Origin: Methylobacteriaceae bacterium
GTDB lineage: Bacteria; Pseudomonadota; Alphaproteobacteria; Rhizobiales; Beijerinckiaceae
Assembly: GCA_020638195.1 (NCBI GenBank)
Contig: JACKJC010000006.1
Location: 1-64,000, forward strand
Reading direction: 5' to 3'
DNA: 64,000 nt
A model generated the notes under the pieces. That model was not told where the DNA came from, ran no database searches, and was given only the letters and a program-made list of their open reading frames with translations. Below, one piece after another: positions 35,611 through 45,162 of this stretch (positions are counted from its first letter, which is position 1; every line of letters begins with the position of its first letter). Made by a program: the position numbers and the translations under genes.

Positions 35611-36306
35611 ATGTCCGCACCGCTGCTCCTCGTTCCCGGCCTTGCCTGCACCGCCGACCTCTGGGCGCCGCAGATCGCGGCCTTCGGCGGCCGCTACGAT
35701 TGTCGCGTCGCCGACCATAGCAAGGGCGCGACGATGGCGGAGATCGCGGCCAATATTCTGGTGCAGGCCCCGCCGCAGTTCATGCTCTGTGGCCTGTCGA
35801 TGGGCGGCTATCTCTCGTTCGAGATCATGCGCCAGGCGCCGCAACGCGTGCGCAAGCTGGCCCTTCTCGACACGCAGGCGACGCCCGAAGGCGAGGCGCA
35901 GCGCGCCAACCGCTATGCCCGCATGGAAGCGGCGCGTTCAGGCGGCATGAGCAAGCTCGCCGAATTGCAATGGGAGCAACTCGTTCATCCCATGCGTTAC
36001 GCCGACGCGAGGCTGAAGGACGACATACGCCGCATGGCGCTCGACACGGGAACGGAAGTCTACTTGCGCCATTGCGCGGCGATCATGAACCGTGTCGACT
36101 CGCGGCGAGACCTTTCGAAGATCAAGGTTTCCACGCTCGTGCTGGCGGGCGACAAGGACCAGCTGACGCCGCCGGAAAAGGCGCAGGAAATGGTTGACGG
36201 CATTTCGGGCGCCACGCTCGTCATCGTGCCCGATTGTGGGCACATGTCGACGATGGAGCGACCGGAAGCCGTCAATGCGGCGCTGGAAGCGTGGCTGGCC
36301 GCCTGA
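35611..36306 (+). CDS. Alpha/beta hydrolase
   Basis: The 231-residue enzyme has the catalytic serine in GLSMGGYL (about residue 67), the Asp in LAGDKDQLTPPE (about 180) and the His in PDCGHMSTMERP (about 211), a complete triad. LLLVPGLACTADLW near the start supplies the oxyanion region. Substrate unknown; relatives include esterases and carboxylesterase-like lactonases. ATG at 35611 is placed after the repeat region. Confidence 0.87.
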   Translation: MSAPLLLVPGLACTADLWAPQIAAFGGRYDCRVADHSKGATMAEIAANILVQAPPQFMLCGLSMGGYLSFEIMRQAPQRVRKLALLDTQATPEGEAQRANRYARMEAARSGGMSKLAELQWEQLVHPMRYADARLKDDIRRMALDTGTEVYLRHCAAIMNRVDSRRDLSKIKVSTLVLAGDKDQLTPPEKAQEMVDGISGATLVIVPDCGHMSTMERPEAVNAALEAWLAA

Positions 36307-36558
36307 TTATTTCGCGCGACCCGTGCACGGATCGAGCGTGACCTTGCCTGCCTGCGTCCGGATGGTCGCCGTCGCTGTATAGTCGACGCTCGGCTTGTTG
36401 TGGAACAGGGCGTAGAGCTTCGAATTCGGATCGCGCGAGGCGACGTCGAGGAAATGCGCGCTGCCGAGGCTCGCCAGCGCGATCGCGCCGGCCATCACGG
36501 CGACGCGTTCCACGAGCCCGCCCCTGGTGTCGCGAATGAATTTGCCAATGCCGAACAT
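36307..36558 (-). CDS. Small membrane-anchored protein of unknown function
   Basis: The 83-residue product begins MFGIGKFIRDTRGGLVERVAVMAGAIALASLGSAHFLD, one membrane span preceded by a basic stretch resembling the N-terminus of Flp-type pilins or TadE-like proteins, then a 50-residue outside part with one Cys near the end (DPCTGRAK). No family recognised with confidence. It stops against the hydrolase gene stop with no gap. Confidence 0.65.
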   Translation of the reverse strand: MFGIGKFIRDTRGGLVERVAVMAGAIALASLGSAHFLDVASRDPNSKLYALFHNKPSVDYTATATIRTQAGKVTLDPCTGRAK

Positions 36559-36625
36559 GCGCCAGTCTCCCTCGCGGGAACTTTCGCGCATCATGGTAAA
36601 TGAAGGGTGTATTGACGCTGCGTCG

Positions 36626-37156
36626 TCAGCGCATCATGCGCAGGAGAACGCCGTCCTTAAGTGCGACCTGATGGTAGATCGCCGCCGCGACATGCCCGAC
36701 CGCGAGCGCGATCAGCGCGTAGGCGGCGACTTCGTGGACTTCGGTCGTCGGACCGATCCATTCCTTCGTGCGGTCGATCGGCGAGGCGATCTGGAACAGG
36801 CCGAAATTGATCCCTCTTCCTCGCGTGAATAGCGGCGCGAAGCCGATCAGCGGGACGGCGAGCATCATCAGATAGAGCGCGCCATGGCCGAGTTTGATGG
36901 CGAGCGCGGCGAGCGGGCTCGAGCCGGCGGGCGGCGGCGGAACGGCATGGCCGGCGCGCCAGCCCAAACGCAGGATCGCGAGCGCGAGAACCGTCAGGCC
37001 GATCAGGAAGTGCGCGTTCTGATAGGGCGGGCGCCACTCCTTGGGCGGCGTATCCACGGTCAGGCCGGTGATGAAGGCGGCCAAGATAAAAATCGCGCTC
37101 GCCCAATGCAGACTGCGCGCGACGGAATCGTATTTCTTCGGAAGCATCGCGTTCAT
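36626..37156 (-). CDS. Cytochrome b561
   Basis: The 176-residue protein has four membrane spans and the haem-ligating His pattern of bacterial cytochrome b561: SLHWASAIFILAAFITGL, NAHFLIGLTVLALAILRLGWR, LGHGALYLMMLAVPLIGF and EVHEVAAYALIALAVGHVAAAIYH. Members transfer electrons in the inner membrane, some from superoxide to quinone. ATG at 37156 follows GAGACGATG-type leader. Confidence 0.9.
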   Translation of the reverse strand: MNAMLPKKYDSVARSLHWASAIFILAAFITGLTVDTPPKEWRPPYQNAHFLIGLTVLALAILRLGWRAGHAVPPPPAGSSPLAALAIKLGHGALYLMMLAVPLIGFAPLFTRGRGINFGLFQIASPIDRTKEWIGPTTEVHEVAAYALIALAVGHVAAAIYHQVALKDGVLLRMMR

Positions 37157-37252
37157 CGTCTCGTCTCGCAATCGGTTCGTGCTACAATCTCGCGCGGTCA
37201 TGTTGGCTCCGCACCTTAATCTTCGGTCATGTGAACCATGGCTGTGACGGAT

Positions 37253-38290
37253 TCACGGCGTTTTCCACCCGGCTGCGACGACTTGCCGCCATAGCGCCGC
37301 CGGCAAGCGCACGCCCTCGCGCGAAATACGCGCGCGCTCGGCCTTGCGGCGATCGCCCGGCAGGCGAACGCCGGGCAGGGCGCGCAATTCTGCAAAGAAC
37401 GACGCGGCATGCGCGCGCCAGCCCTCGCTATCGCCGAATTTCTGCGGATCGAAGGCGATCAGCAGCACGCCGCCGTTCGGCGGCCCCGTGTCTTCCAGCG
37501 CGCCGCGAGCGGCTTCCTCACGGCCGGCTTCGGGACTGGTCGGCTGGCCGATCAGCACGCCCGCGAGAAGCTCCACCATCAGCGCGATCGACGAGCCCTT
37601 ATGCCCGCCGAACGGCGATTGCGCGCCGAGAAGTATCTGTGCGGGATCGCGCGTCGGCAGGCCATCCGGCCCGACGCCCGCGCCCTCCGGCGCCAACAGG
37701 CCGTCGCGCGCCGCGATCTGCAATTCGCCGCGCGCGGTCGCCGCGGAAGCCTGATCGAAGATGAAGCCGCCGTCGTCGGTCGGGAATCCGAAGGCGAGCG
37801 CATTCGTGCCGAAGAATTTCTGGCGCGCGCCTGATGGCGCGACGAAAGGCACATAGGCCGTGCAGATCAGCGCGCCCAGTCCGGCGTCGACCAGCGGCTC
37901 GATATCGACCCACAACGCGGAGAAGTGGTGGACGTTGGCGATGGCCGCCGCCGCGATGCCGTTCGTGCGCGCGAGCGTCGCAATCTCGTCGCGCGCGACT
38001 TCGGTGGCGAGCGGCGAGAGCCCGCGTCGCCCATCGATTCGCACCACGCCCGGCGCGAGGTATGTGACGTTTGGCGCCGCGTCGCCGCTGGCCTTGCCGC
38101 ACTTTAGCGCGGCGACGAAGCCCGGCAGACGGAACAGCCCATGTGAAGCGCACCCGTCCTGCTCAGCGCGCACGAGAACCGCCGCAGCCGCGCGCGCATG
38201 GGCTTCGTCGCATCCGGCGGCAATCAGCGCCGCGCGGGCGGCAGCGTCTGCCTGTGCGCTGGTGACGTTGATCCAGTCTGCATCGGACAT
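37253..38290 (-). CDS. Malate/L-lactate dehydrogenase family oxidoreductase
   Basis: The 345-residue NAD(P)-dependent enzyme belongs to the LdhA/YlbC/DpkA-type family, which includes ureidoglycolate, malate and delta-1-piperideine-2-carboxylate reductases. Typical parts are GCASHGLFRLPGFV near residue 47, ANVHHFSALWVDIEPLVDAGL near 117 and FGGHKGSSIALMVELLAGVLIGQ near 228, the last holding the substrate-contacting His-Lys. The exact substrate cannot be set from sequence. Confidence 0.87.
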   Translation of the reverse strand: MSDADWINVTSAQADAAARAALIAAGCDEAHARAAAAVLVRAEQDGCASHGLFRLPGFVAALKCGKASGDAAPNVTYLAPGVVRIDGRRGLSPLATEVARDEIATLARTNGIAAAAIANVHHFSALWVDIEPLVDAGLGALICTAYVPFVAPSGARQKFFGTNALAFGFPTDDGGFIFDQASAATARGELQIAARDGLLAPEGAGVGPDGLPTRDPAQILLGAQSPFGGHKGSSIALMVELLAGVLIGQPTSPEAGREEAARGALEDTGPPNGGVLLIAFDPQKFGDSEGWRAHAASFFAELRALPGVRLPGDRRKAERARISREGVRLPAALWRQVVAAGWKTP

Positions 38291-38338
38291 GGCGTGTAGC
38301 GCTCGGTTGGAGGGGCGACGGCATCGACGGGCGTCTCT

Positions 38339-38365
38339 CCCTCTCCCCGCTTCACGGGGAGAGGG
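38339..38365. repeat. REP-like hairpin
   Basis: CCCTCTCCCCG and CGGGGAGAGGG flank a 5-base loop, the same arms as the composite repeat at 914-1030. It lies 10 bases past the parE stop and may help end its transcript. Confidence 0.75.
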
Positions 38366-38374
38366 AAGTACCGC

Positions 38375-40414
38375 TCACAAATCGATGATATCCTGCTCCT
38401 GAGCAAACGCCGCGCGTTCCTGGATGAACTGGAATCGCGCCTCGGGCTTGTTGCCCATCAGGCGTTCGACGCTGTCGGCGGTTTCGTCGCGATCTTCTGG
38501 CGCGATCATCACCTTCAGAAGAATGCGCTTCTTCGGGTCCATCGTCGTCTCTTTCAATTGCGCCGGCAGCATTTCGCCGAGGCCCTTGAAGCGCGAGACC
38601 TCGATCTTGCCCTTGCCCGTCAGCACGCTTTTCTCGAGCTCGGCGCGATGCGCATCGTCGCGCGCATAAACGCTCTTGGCGCCCTGCGTCAGCTTGTAGA
38701 GCGGCGGTGCGGCGAGGAACAAATGTCCTTCGTCGATCAGACGCGGCATCTGCCGGTAGAAGAAGGTGATGAGCAGCGACGCGATATGCGCGCCGTCGAC
38801 GTCGGCGTCCGTCATGATGATGATGCGATCGTAGCGCAGATCGTCATGCCGGTAGCTCGCGCCGACGCCGCAGCCGAGCGCCTGCACGAGATCGGAAATC
38901 TGCTGGTTTGCCGCCAGCTTGTCGCGCGTCGCCGACGCGACGTTCAGAATTTTGCCGCGCAACGGCAGCACCGCCTGCATCGCGCGATCACGCGCCTGCT
39001 TGGCGGATCCACCCGCCGAATCGCCCTCGACGATGAAGAGCTCGGATCCCGCCGAGCCGGAATTGGAGCAATCCGCGAGCTTGCCCGGCAGCCGCAATTT
39101 TCGCGTCGCTGTCTTGCGGGCGACGTCCTTCTCGGCGCGGCGGCGCAGGCGGTCTTCCGCGCGCTCGATCACGAAGTTCAGAAGCTGCGTCGCCTGCGTC
39201 GGCGAACCCGCGAGCCAATGATCGAAGGCGTCGCGCACCGTCGCCTCGACGATGCGCGAGGCCTCCACCGTCATGAGGCGGCTCTTGTTCTGCCCCTGGA
39301 ATTCCGGCTCGCGAATGAAGACCGAGATCATGGCGGCCGTCTGGCCGATCACGTCGTCGCCCTGGATGCTGGAGGCGCGCTTCGACTGGCCGATGCGTTC
39401 GGCGTGATCCTTCAGGCCGCGCAGCAAAGCGAGCCGAAGGCCGGCTTCATGCGTGCCGCCGTCCGGCGTCGGGATCGTGTTGCAATAGGAATTCGTGAAA
39501 CCGTCGTCGGCGGGCAGCCAACAGATCGCCCATTCCAGCGAGCCATGCCCGCCCTCGCGCTCGACCTTGCCGGCGAAGGGTTCGGGCGTGACGGTCTCCT
39601 TGCCCTCGATTTCGCGCGCCAGATAATCCTTGAGGCCGCCGGGAAAGCGGAAGGCGGCCTTTTCCGGCGTGTCCGTGCCTTCGACAAGCGATGGCGCGCA
39701 GTTCCAGCGGATTTCGACGCCCCCGAACAGGTACGCCTTCGAGCGCGACATACGGAACAGGCGGGCAGGGCGGAAATGCGCGCCCTTGCCGAAAATCTGC
39801 GCGTCGGGATGGAAGCGTACCTTCGTGCCGCGCCGGTTCTTGACCGCGCCGAGCTTCTCCAGTTTCGATGTCGGCACGCCCCGCGAAAAAGTCTGGCGGT
39901 AGAGCTGCTGGCCGCGTGCGACTTCCACTTCCAGCGTGTCCGACAACGCGTTGACGACGGAGACGCCGACGCCGTGCAGGCCGCCCGACGTCTGATAGGC
40001 GCCGGAATCGAATTTGCCGCCAGCGTGCAGCATGGTCATGATGACTTCGAGCGCCGACTTCTTCGGAAATTTCGGGTGCGGATCGACCGGCATGCCGCGC
40101 CCGTTGTCGGTCACGGTGACGAAGCCGTCGGCGTCGAGGTCGACCTCGATGAAGGTCGCGTGGCCCGCCACCGCCTCGTCCATCGAATTGTCGATCACTT
40201 CCGCGAAGAGGTGATGCAGCGCCGTCTCGTCGGTGCCGCCGATATACATGCCCGGACGGCGGCGCACCGGCTCCAGCCCCTCCAGCACTTCGATCGAGGC
40301 GGCCGTATAGCCGGCCTCGCCGGGCGTGCCGGAGCGGGGCGTGTCTTTTTTCGCAGGGGTCGCGGGCGGGGCCTTGCGCGCCGCGCCGCCAAACAGATCG
40401 CTATTGTCGGCCAT
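38375..40414 (-). CDS. parE: DNA topoisomerase IV subunit B
   Basis: ParE supplies the ATPase of topoisomerase IV, which separates daughter chromosomes. The 679-residue product has the GHKL ATPase (VIDNSMDEAV, DNGRGMPVD, TSGGLHGVGVSVVNAL), and the TOPRIM part with EGDSAGGSAKQARDR, PLRGKILNV and TDADVDGAHI. The segment after it (LYKLTQGAKSVYARDD) and the short spacing fit ParE rather than GyrB. A variable, Pro/Lys-rich N-terminus of about 40 residues precedes the core. Start at 40414 (MADNSDLFGG). Confidence 0.95.
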   Translation of the reverse strand: MADNSDLFGGAARKAPPATPAKKDTPRSGTPGEAGYTAASIEVLEGLEPVRRRPGMYIGGTDETALHHLFAEVIDNSMDEAVAGHATFIEVDLDADGFVTVTDNGRGMPVDPHPKFPKKSALEVIMTMLHAGGKFDSGAYQTSGGLHGVGVSVVNALSDTLEVEVARGQQLYRQTFSRGVPTSKLEKLGAVKNRRGTKVRFHPDAQIFGKGAHFRPARLFRMSRSKAYLFGGVEIRWNCAPSLVEGTDTPEKAAFRFPGGLKDYLAREIEGKETVTPEPFAGKVEREGGHGSLEWAICWLPADDGFTNSYCNTIPTPDGGTHEAGLRLALLRGLKDHAERIGQSKRASSIQGDDVIGQTAAMISVFIREPEFQGQNKSRLMTVEASRIVEATVRDAFDHWLAGSPTQATQLLNFVIERAEDRLRRRAEKDVARKTATRKLRLPGKLADCSNSGSAGSELFIVEGDSAGGSAKQARDRAMQAVLPLRGKILNVASATRDKLAANQQISDLVQALGCGVGASYRHDDLRYDRIIIMTDADVDGAHIASLLITFFYRQMPRLIDEGHLFLAAPPLYKLTQGAKSVYARDDAHRAELEKSVLTGKGKIEVSRFKGLGEMLPAQLKETTMDPKKRILLKVMIAPEDRDETADSVERLMGNKPEARFQFIQERAAFAQEQDIIDL

Positions 40415-40502
40415 GCCGCGTTTTACGCTGATTCGGGGAGCCATGGGGCTGTATGCCACGACTCCAGCGAAAGTGCGAACGAAACGGAAACGATTACGGT
40501 TA

Positions 40503-40520
40503 CGCGGCTTTAAAGCCGCG
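40503..40520. promoter_or_regulatory. Perfect 18-base palindrome between divergent genes
   Basis: CGCGGCTTTAAAGCCGCG is self-complementary over all 18 bases. It lies 38 bases before the glycosyltransferase start and 89 bases before the parE start. It could be an operator for the glycosyltransferase or a short hairpin in its leader. Confidence 0.45.
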
Positions 40521-40540
40521 CCTCTATCTTGCCCTGCGAA

Positions 40541-41823
40541 ATGGAGCCGGGCTTGAGCGTGTTTGAACCTCTCACCATCGTCATCTGTCTCGACCACGCC
40601 TCGGTCACGGGCGGACAGGCGAAAGTCGCCTTCGATTCCGCGATCGGCCTGAAGGCGGCGGGGCACCGTCCGATCGTCTTCGCCGCCGCCGGTCCCGTAG
40701 ATCCGCTGCTGCGCGACAACGGGATCGAGGTCGTCTGTCTCGGCCAGACCGATCTGCTCGGCGCTTCGTCGAAGCTCAAGGGCGCCGTGCAGGGCGTCTG
40801 GAACGCGCCGGCGCAGCGCGCGCTCGCGAACCTGCTGGCGGGCATGCCGCAGGACCGCACGATCGTGCATGTGCACGGCTGGGCCAAGGCGCTCTCGCCC
40901 TCGATCGCGCCGGCGATCCGCGCCTCGGGCCTGCCGGCGATCTTCACGCTGCACGATTACTTCCTGTTCTGCCCGACCGGCGGCTTCTACGACTACACCG
41001 CGCATGAATTGTGCGAGCGCCGTCCGCTCGGCCTCTCGTGCCTCGCGACCAATTGCGACGCGGTCTCCTATCCGCGAAAGGCGTGGCGCAGCGCGCGTCT
41101 CGCCATGGCCAACGGCCTGGTCGGACTGCGCGACATGTTTTCGGACTTCGTCTGCATCTCCAGCGTCCAGCGCGACCTCATCGCGCCCTATGTGCCCGGC
41201 GGCGCGCGCCTGCACGCCATCTCCAATCCCGTCGCGGCCGAGGACCTCGGGCCAAAACCGGAGCCTGCCTCCGGCGACATGATTTTCGTCGGCCGCATTT
41301 CGCCGGAGAAGGGACCTCTTCTGTTCGCGGAAGCTGCGCGAAGAATCGGGCTTGTTCCGACCTTCGTCGGCGACGGACCTGCCGCTTCCGAGTTGCGTGA
41401 AAAATATCCGGAGGCGCGCGTGCTCGGCTGGCAGAAGCCCGAGGAAGCGCGCAAGGCGCTGCGCGCCGCGCGTGCGCTGGTCTTTCCTTCGCGCTGGTAT
41501 GAAGGCCAGCCGCTCACCGTGCTCGAAGCAAAGGCGGCCGGCACGCCGGTCGTCGTCTCCGACGTCTGCGCGGGACGTGAAGAGATTGTCGACGGCGAAA
41601 CCGGTCTCTGGTTCAAGTCGGGCGACGCCGCCGATCTCGCGCGCGCCTTGACGGCAATGCAGGATGACAGCGTCGTACGAAAAATGTCGAATGCGTCTTA
41701 CGCCGCCTACTGGCGCGATCCGCCGACGCTGGCGCGCCATGTCGAGCGGCTAGAAAAAGCCTATCGCGGCATGCAGGCCGGCGCGCGGCAGGGCATAGCG
41801 CACGGCGCGACGGGAGCGGCTGC

Positions 41824-41839
<16 letters not shown>
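40541..41839 (+). CDS. GT4 family glycosyltransferase
   Basis: The 432-residue GT-B enzyme probably adds a sugar to a surface polysaccharide or lipid. The N-terminal domain contains DHASVTGGQAKVAFD, HVHGWAKALSPSI and LHDYFLFCPTGGFYDY; the C-terminal domain has FVGRISPEKGP and EGQPLTVLEAKAAGTPVV (the donor-binding EX7E region). Four Cys with spacing CX13CX8CX4C start at CPTGG and are shared exactly with the paralogue at 57043-58260. It overlaps the next glycosyltransferase gene by 16 bases. Start at 40541 or a TTG 12 bases further. Confidence 0.88.
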
Positions 41840-42864
<1,025 letters not shown>

Positions 42865-42899
42865 CGAAAGCTTCAAGAAATTGTGCCCTAATTCTGGGC

Positions 42900-43061
42900 A
42901 TGAGAACCAGATCAGCCAATTCCGCTTCGCTGCTGCGCTGCGCAGACGCCGCGGGCTATGGCGCGGTCTCGTTCACCGAGGACGAACCGCGCATCCACTC
43001 CGCCAGTCGCCCACGCGGAATCTGGCGCGCCATTCTCGCGATCTTCTTCCCAAGAATCTGA
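42900..43061 (+). CDS. Possible 53-residue small protein
   Basis: The frame ATG 42900 to 43061 ends with a hydrophobic, basic-flanked tail (GIWRAILAIFFPRI). There is no clear Shine-Dalgarno and no family known. It fills part of the gap between the glycosyltransferase and the next operon. Confidence 0.25.
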   Translation: MRTRSANSASLLRCADAAGYGAVSFTEDEPRIHSASRPRGIWRAILAIFFPRI

Positions 43062-43122
43062 CCACATCGCGCTCGTGCGATTTCGCGCAGCTTCCGCGCG
43101 CTGACTGCGCGATAGTGCGCGC

Positions 43123-43776
43123 ATGTCCAGAGCCGATGAATCGATCTCGACGCCGACGCGCCGCACTCTGCTCGCCGCATGTTGCGCGTTCGCGTGTCTG
43201 GCGGCGGGCGGCGCGGTCGCGGCCGAAGCGAACGAGGCCGCCGGCCTGATGGCGGAAATCCGCAAGACCTTCACCCTGCGCGGCAAGCCGATCCCGCCGG
43301 AAATCTTCCGCGATTTCGGCGATGGCAATCTCGCGGAATCCAGATCGATCTGGACGAGCGTCGATCTCGACGCCGCCGTCGGCAGCAATCCTTATTTCGA
43401 TGAGATCGGCAGGAGCGGCGCCTGGGTCGTGCAGGGCAGGGCGGCCAGAAACGGCAATGACGCGGAGCGAACCGCCTATCGCTACATCGGCGCGACAAAA
43501 AGCGGTCTGCTCGTGGCGATCGCGACATTCAACGGCGGCGGTACGGGCGTCTTCACGACCCTACACATCCTCGATCTCGCGCCCGCACGCGCCTTCGACG
43601 AAGATGGCGAGGTCTACACGCGCTTGTCGCTCACGAATCTGCGCAGCATGTCTCTTGGCGACCGCTGGGGCGGCGAGGCGGTGATCGCGGGTGACCACAT
43701 CCACGTGAAGACGACGCGCGACGGTCCGACGGGCGGAGCGCGCCCCCTGCGGATCATCAAGGCGAGACGCCCATGA
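43123..43776 (+). CDS. Secreted protein of unknown function (first gene of operon)
   Basis: The 217-residue precursor starts with a polar N-terminus containing TPTRRTLLAACCAFACLAAGGAVAA, a twin-Arg-like or Sec signal peptide ending near residue 35. The mature part begins with an acidic helix, then IWTSVDLDAAVGSN and beta-rich segments (GTGVFTTLHILDLAPARAF). I do not recognise a family. It overlaps the next gene in ATGA, beginning a four-gene unit. Confidence 0.75.
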   Translation: MSRADESISTPTRRTLLAACCAFACLAAGGAVAAEANEAAGLMAEIRKTFTLRGKPIPPEIFRDFGDGNLAESRSIWTSVDLDAAVGSNPYFDEIGRSGAWVVQGRAARNGNDAERTAYRYIGATKSGLLVAIATFNGGGTGVFTTLHILDLAPARAFDEDGEVYTRLSLTNLRSMSLGDRWGGEAVIAGDHIHVKTTRDGPTGGARPLRIIKARRP

Positions 43777-44687
43777 CGAAGATCGGAAGAATCGTATTTG
43801 GCGTTTGCGCCGTCGCGCTCTGCGTGTCGCAAGCGCGGGCCGATGCGCTGGAGGACGCCTACCTGAAGGCTCGCGACGCCTATGTCGCGCGCTTCGATCC
43901 TGGCGGCAAGGAACTCGACTACAAAAAGATCGAGGCGCCGCTGAACAAGGCGATCGCCGATCTCCAGAACAGGCTGCGCAGGATCGTCGGCAACCCCGGA
44001 ATCAAGGGCGCGACCGGCGATGGCAAATACGCCAGCGACACGCTCATCAAGGACGATATTGGCTTCGGCGCGCTCGACGCGCTGGTTTTCACGCTCGACG
44101 GCAAGGGCGACGACCGACCGCGAGTCTATGTGACGACCACGGGCCTGCTCGGCGTATGGCTCAAGGCGCACAAGGACTGGTGGGACAAGAGCGTGTCCAA
44201 TGTGCCGCAGACGGCTGCGAAGGCGCTCGCGTCCGGGGATTTCTACACGCAGGCGATCAGCGCCGACGCCGCCGTCGTGAAGTTCGCCGATCTCGTGGTT
44301 CAGGCGCCGGCCGGAGACATCGTCCACGCCATGCTCGACCGGAAGCAGCAGGACGACGGCCCAGGCGCGCCGGACGAGATCATCGTGGCGACCACGCGCA
44401 ACGGCCGCCTCTACATCGCGACGGCGCCGGCGCTGCCGAAAGCGCCGATCATCGCGGCCTGTGAAAAAGTCTGGAAGGATTTCGAGGCGAAATCCAACGC
44501 TGCGCAAAAACGCTACAGCGATTCCGGCCTGAAGGACGAAGCCGCGCTGAAGCGCAGCGAGACGCTGCGCACGCAAGGCGACAAGGCCTTTCGCGCCTGC
44601 TACGCGGAGAAGATCAAGGGAATGCCGGTCTATGCCAAACTCAATGCGCGCGCACAGTCGCTCATTGATTCGTTGCCGGCCCGATGA
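43773..44687 (+). CDS. Secreted protein of unknown function (second gene of operon)
   Basis: The 304-residue precursor has a signal peptide ending near residue 23 (SQARA). The mature part is rich in charged helices and includes KELDYKKIEAPLNKAIADLQ, DDIGFGALDALVFTLDGKG and VYVTTTGLLGVWLKAHKDWWD, suggesting a soluble alpha/beta periplasmic protein. Two Cys are near the end (IAACEK and RACYAEK). No family recognised. ATGA overlaps on both sides show tight coupling. Confidence 0.75.
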   Translation: MTKIGRIVFGVCAVALCVSQARADALEDAYLKARDAYVARFDPGGKELDYKKIEAPLNKAIADLQNRLRRIVGNPGIKGATGDGKYASDTLIKDDIGFGALDALVFTLDGKGDDRPRVYVTTTGLLGVWLKAHKDWWDKSVSNVPQTAAKALASGDFYTQAISADAAVVKFADLVVQAPAGDIVHAMLDRKQQDDGPGAPDEIIVATTRNGRLYIATAPALPKAPIIAACEKVWKDFEAKSNAAQKRYSDSGLKDEAALKRSETLRTQGDKAFRACYAEKIKGMPVYAKLNARAQSLIDSLPAR

Positions 44688-45151
44688 CGTTCCTTCTGTT
44701 GAAGTTTGTTCATGTGATCGGCGCGATCGTCCTGCTCGGGACCGGCGCCGGCATCGCCTTCTTCATGCTGTCAGCACATTTGTCACGCGACGTCGCCCAT
44801 ATCGCACGGACGGCTGCGATCGTGGTCACGGCGGATTTTCTCTTCACCGCCACGGCGGTTCTCGCACAGCCTGTCACGGGCGTTCTGCTGGCGCAGGAAG
44901 CGGGGTTGCCGCTCAGTGAGAGCTGGATCGTGTGGAGCCTCGCGCTTTACGGAATCGCCGGCGCTTTCTGGCTGCCTGTCGTGTGGATGCAGATGCGCAT
45001 GCGTGATCTCGCGCGCGAGGCCGTACGTAACGAAACGCCCCTGCCATCCGCCTATTTCCGCTTGTTCCGAATGTGGTTCGCTTTCGGATTTCCGGGCTTC
45101 GGCGCCACGCTCGCGATCGTCTGGATTATGATCGCCAAGCCGAATTTGTGA
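44684..45151 (+). CDS. DUF2269 family membrane protein (third gene of operon)
   Basis: The 155-residue protein has four membrane spans and the DUF2269 start LLKFVHVIGAIVLLGTGAGIAFFML, then AQPVTGVLLA and SLALYGIAGAFWLPVVWMQMRMR. The conserved His at position 10 is retained. Function unknown in the family. It overlaps the upstream gene in ATGA. Confidence 0.85.
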   Translation: MTFLLLKFVHVIGAIVLLGTGAGIAFFMLSAHLSRDVAHIARTAAIVVTADFLFTATAVLAQPVTGVLLAQEAGLPLSESWIVWSLALYGIAGAFWLPVVWMQMRMRDLAREAVRNETPLPSAYFRLFRMWFAFGFPGFGATLAIVWIMIAKPNL

Positions 45152-45162
45152 CGGCGCCGGCC

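Noticed and set aside
40475..40492. GAAC-N7-AAAC before parE as LexA box
   Set aside because: One mismatch in a conserved half-site and no reason for SOS control of parE.
38558..40513. Open frame of 651 codons antisense to parE
   Set aside because: Shadow of parE, with no Shine-Dalgarno or recognisable domain.
40415..41740. Upstream in-frame extension of parE to 1121 residues
   Set aside because: The extra part is antisense to the glycosyltransferase; parE proteins begin near MADNSDLFGG.
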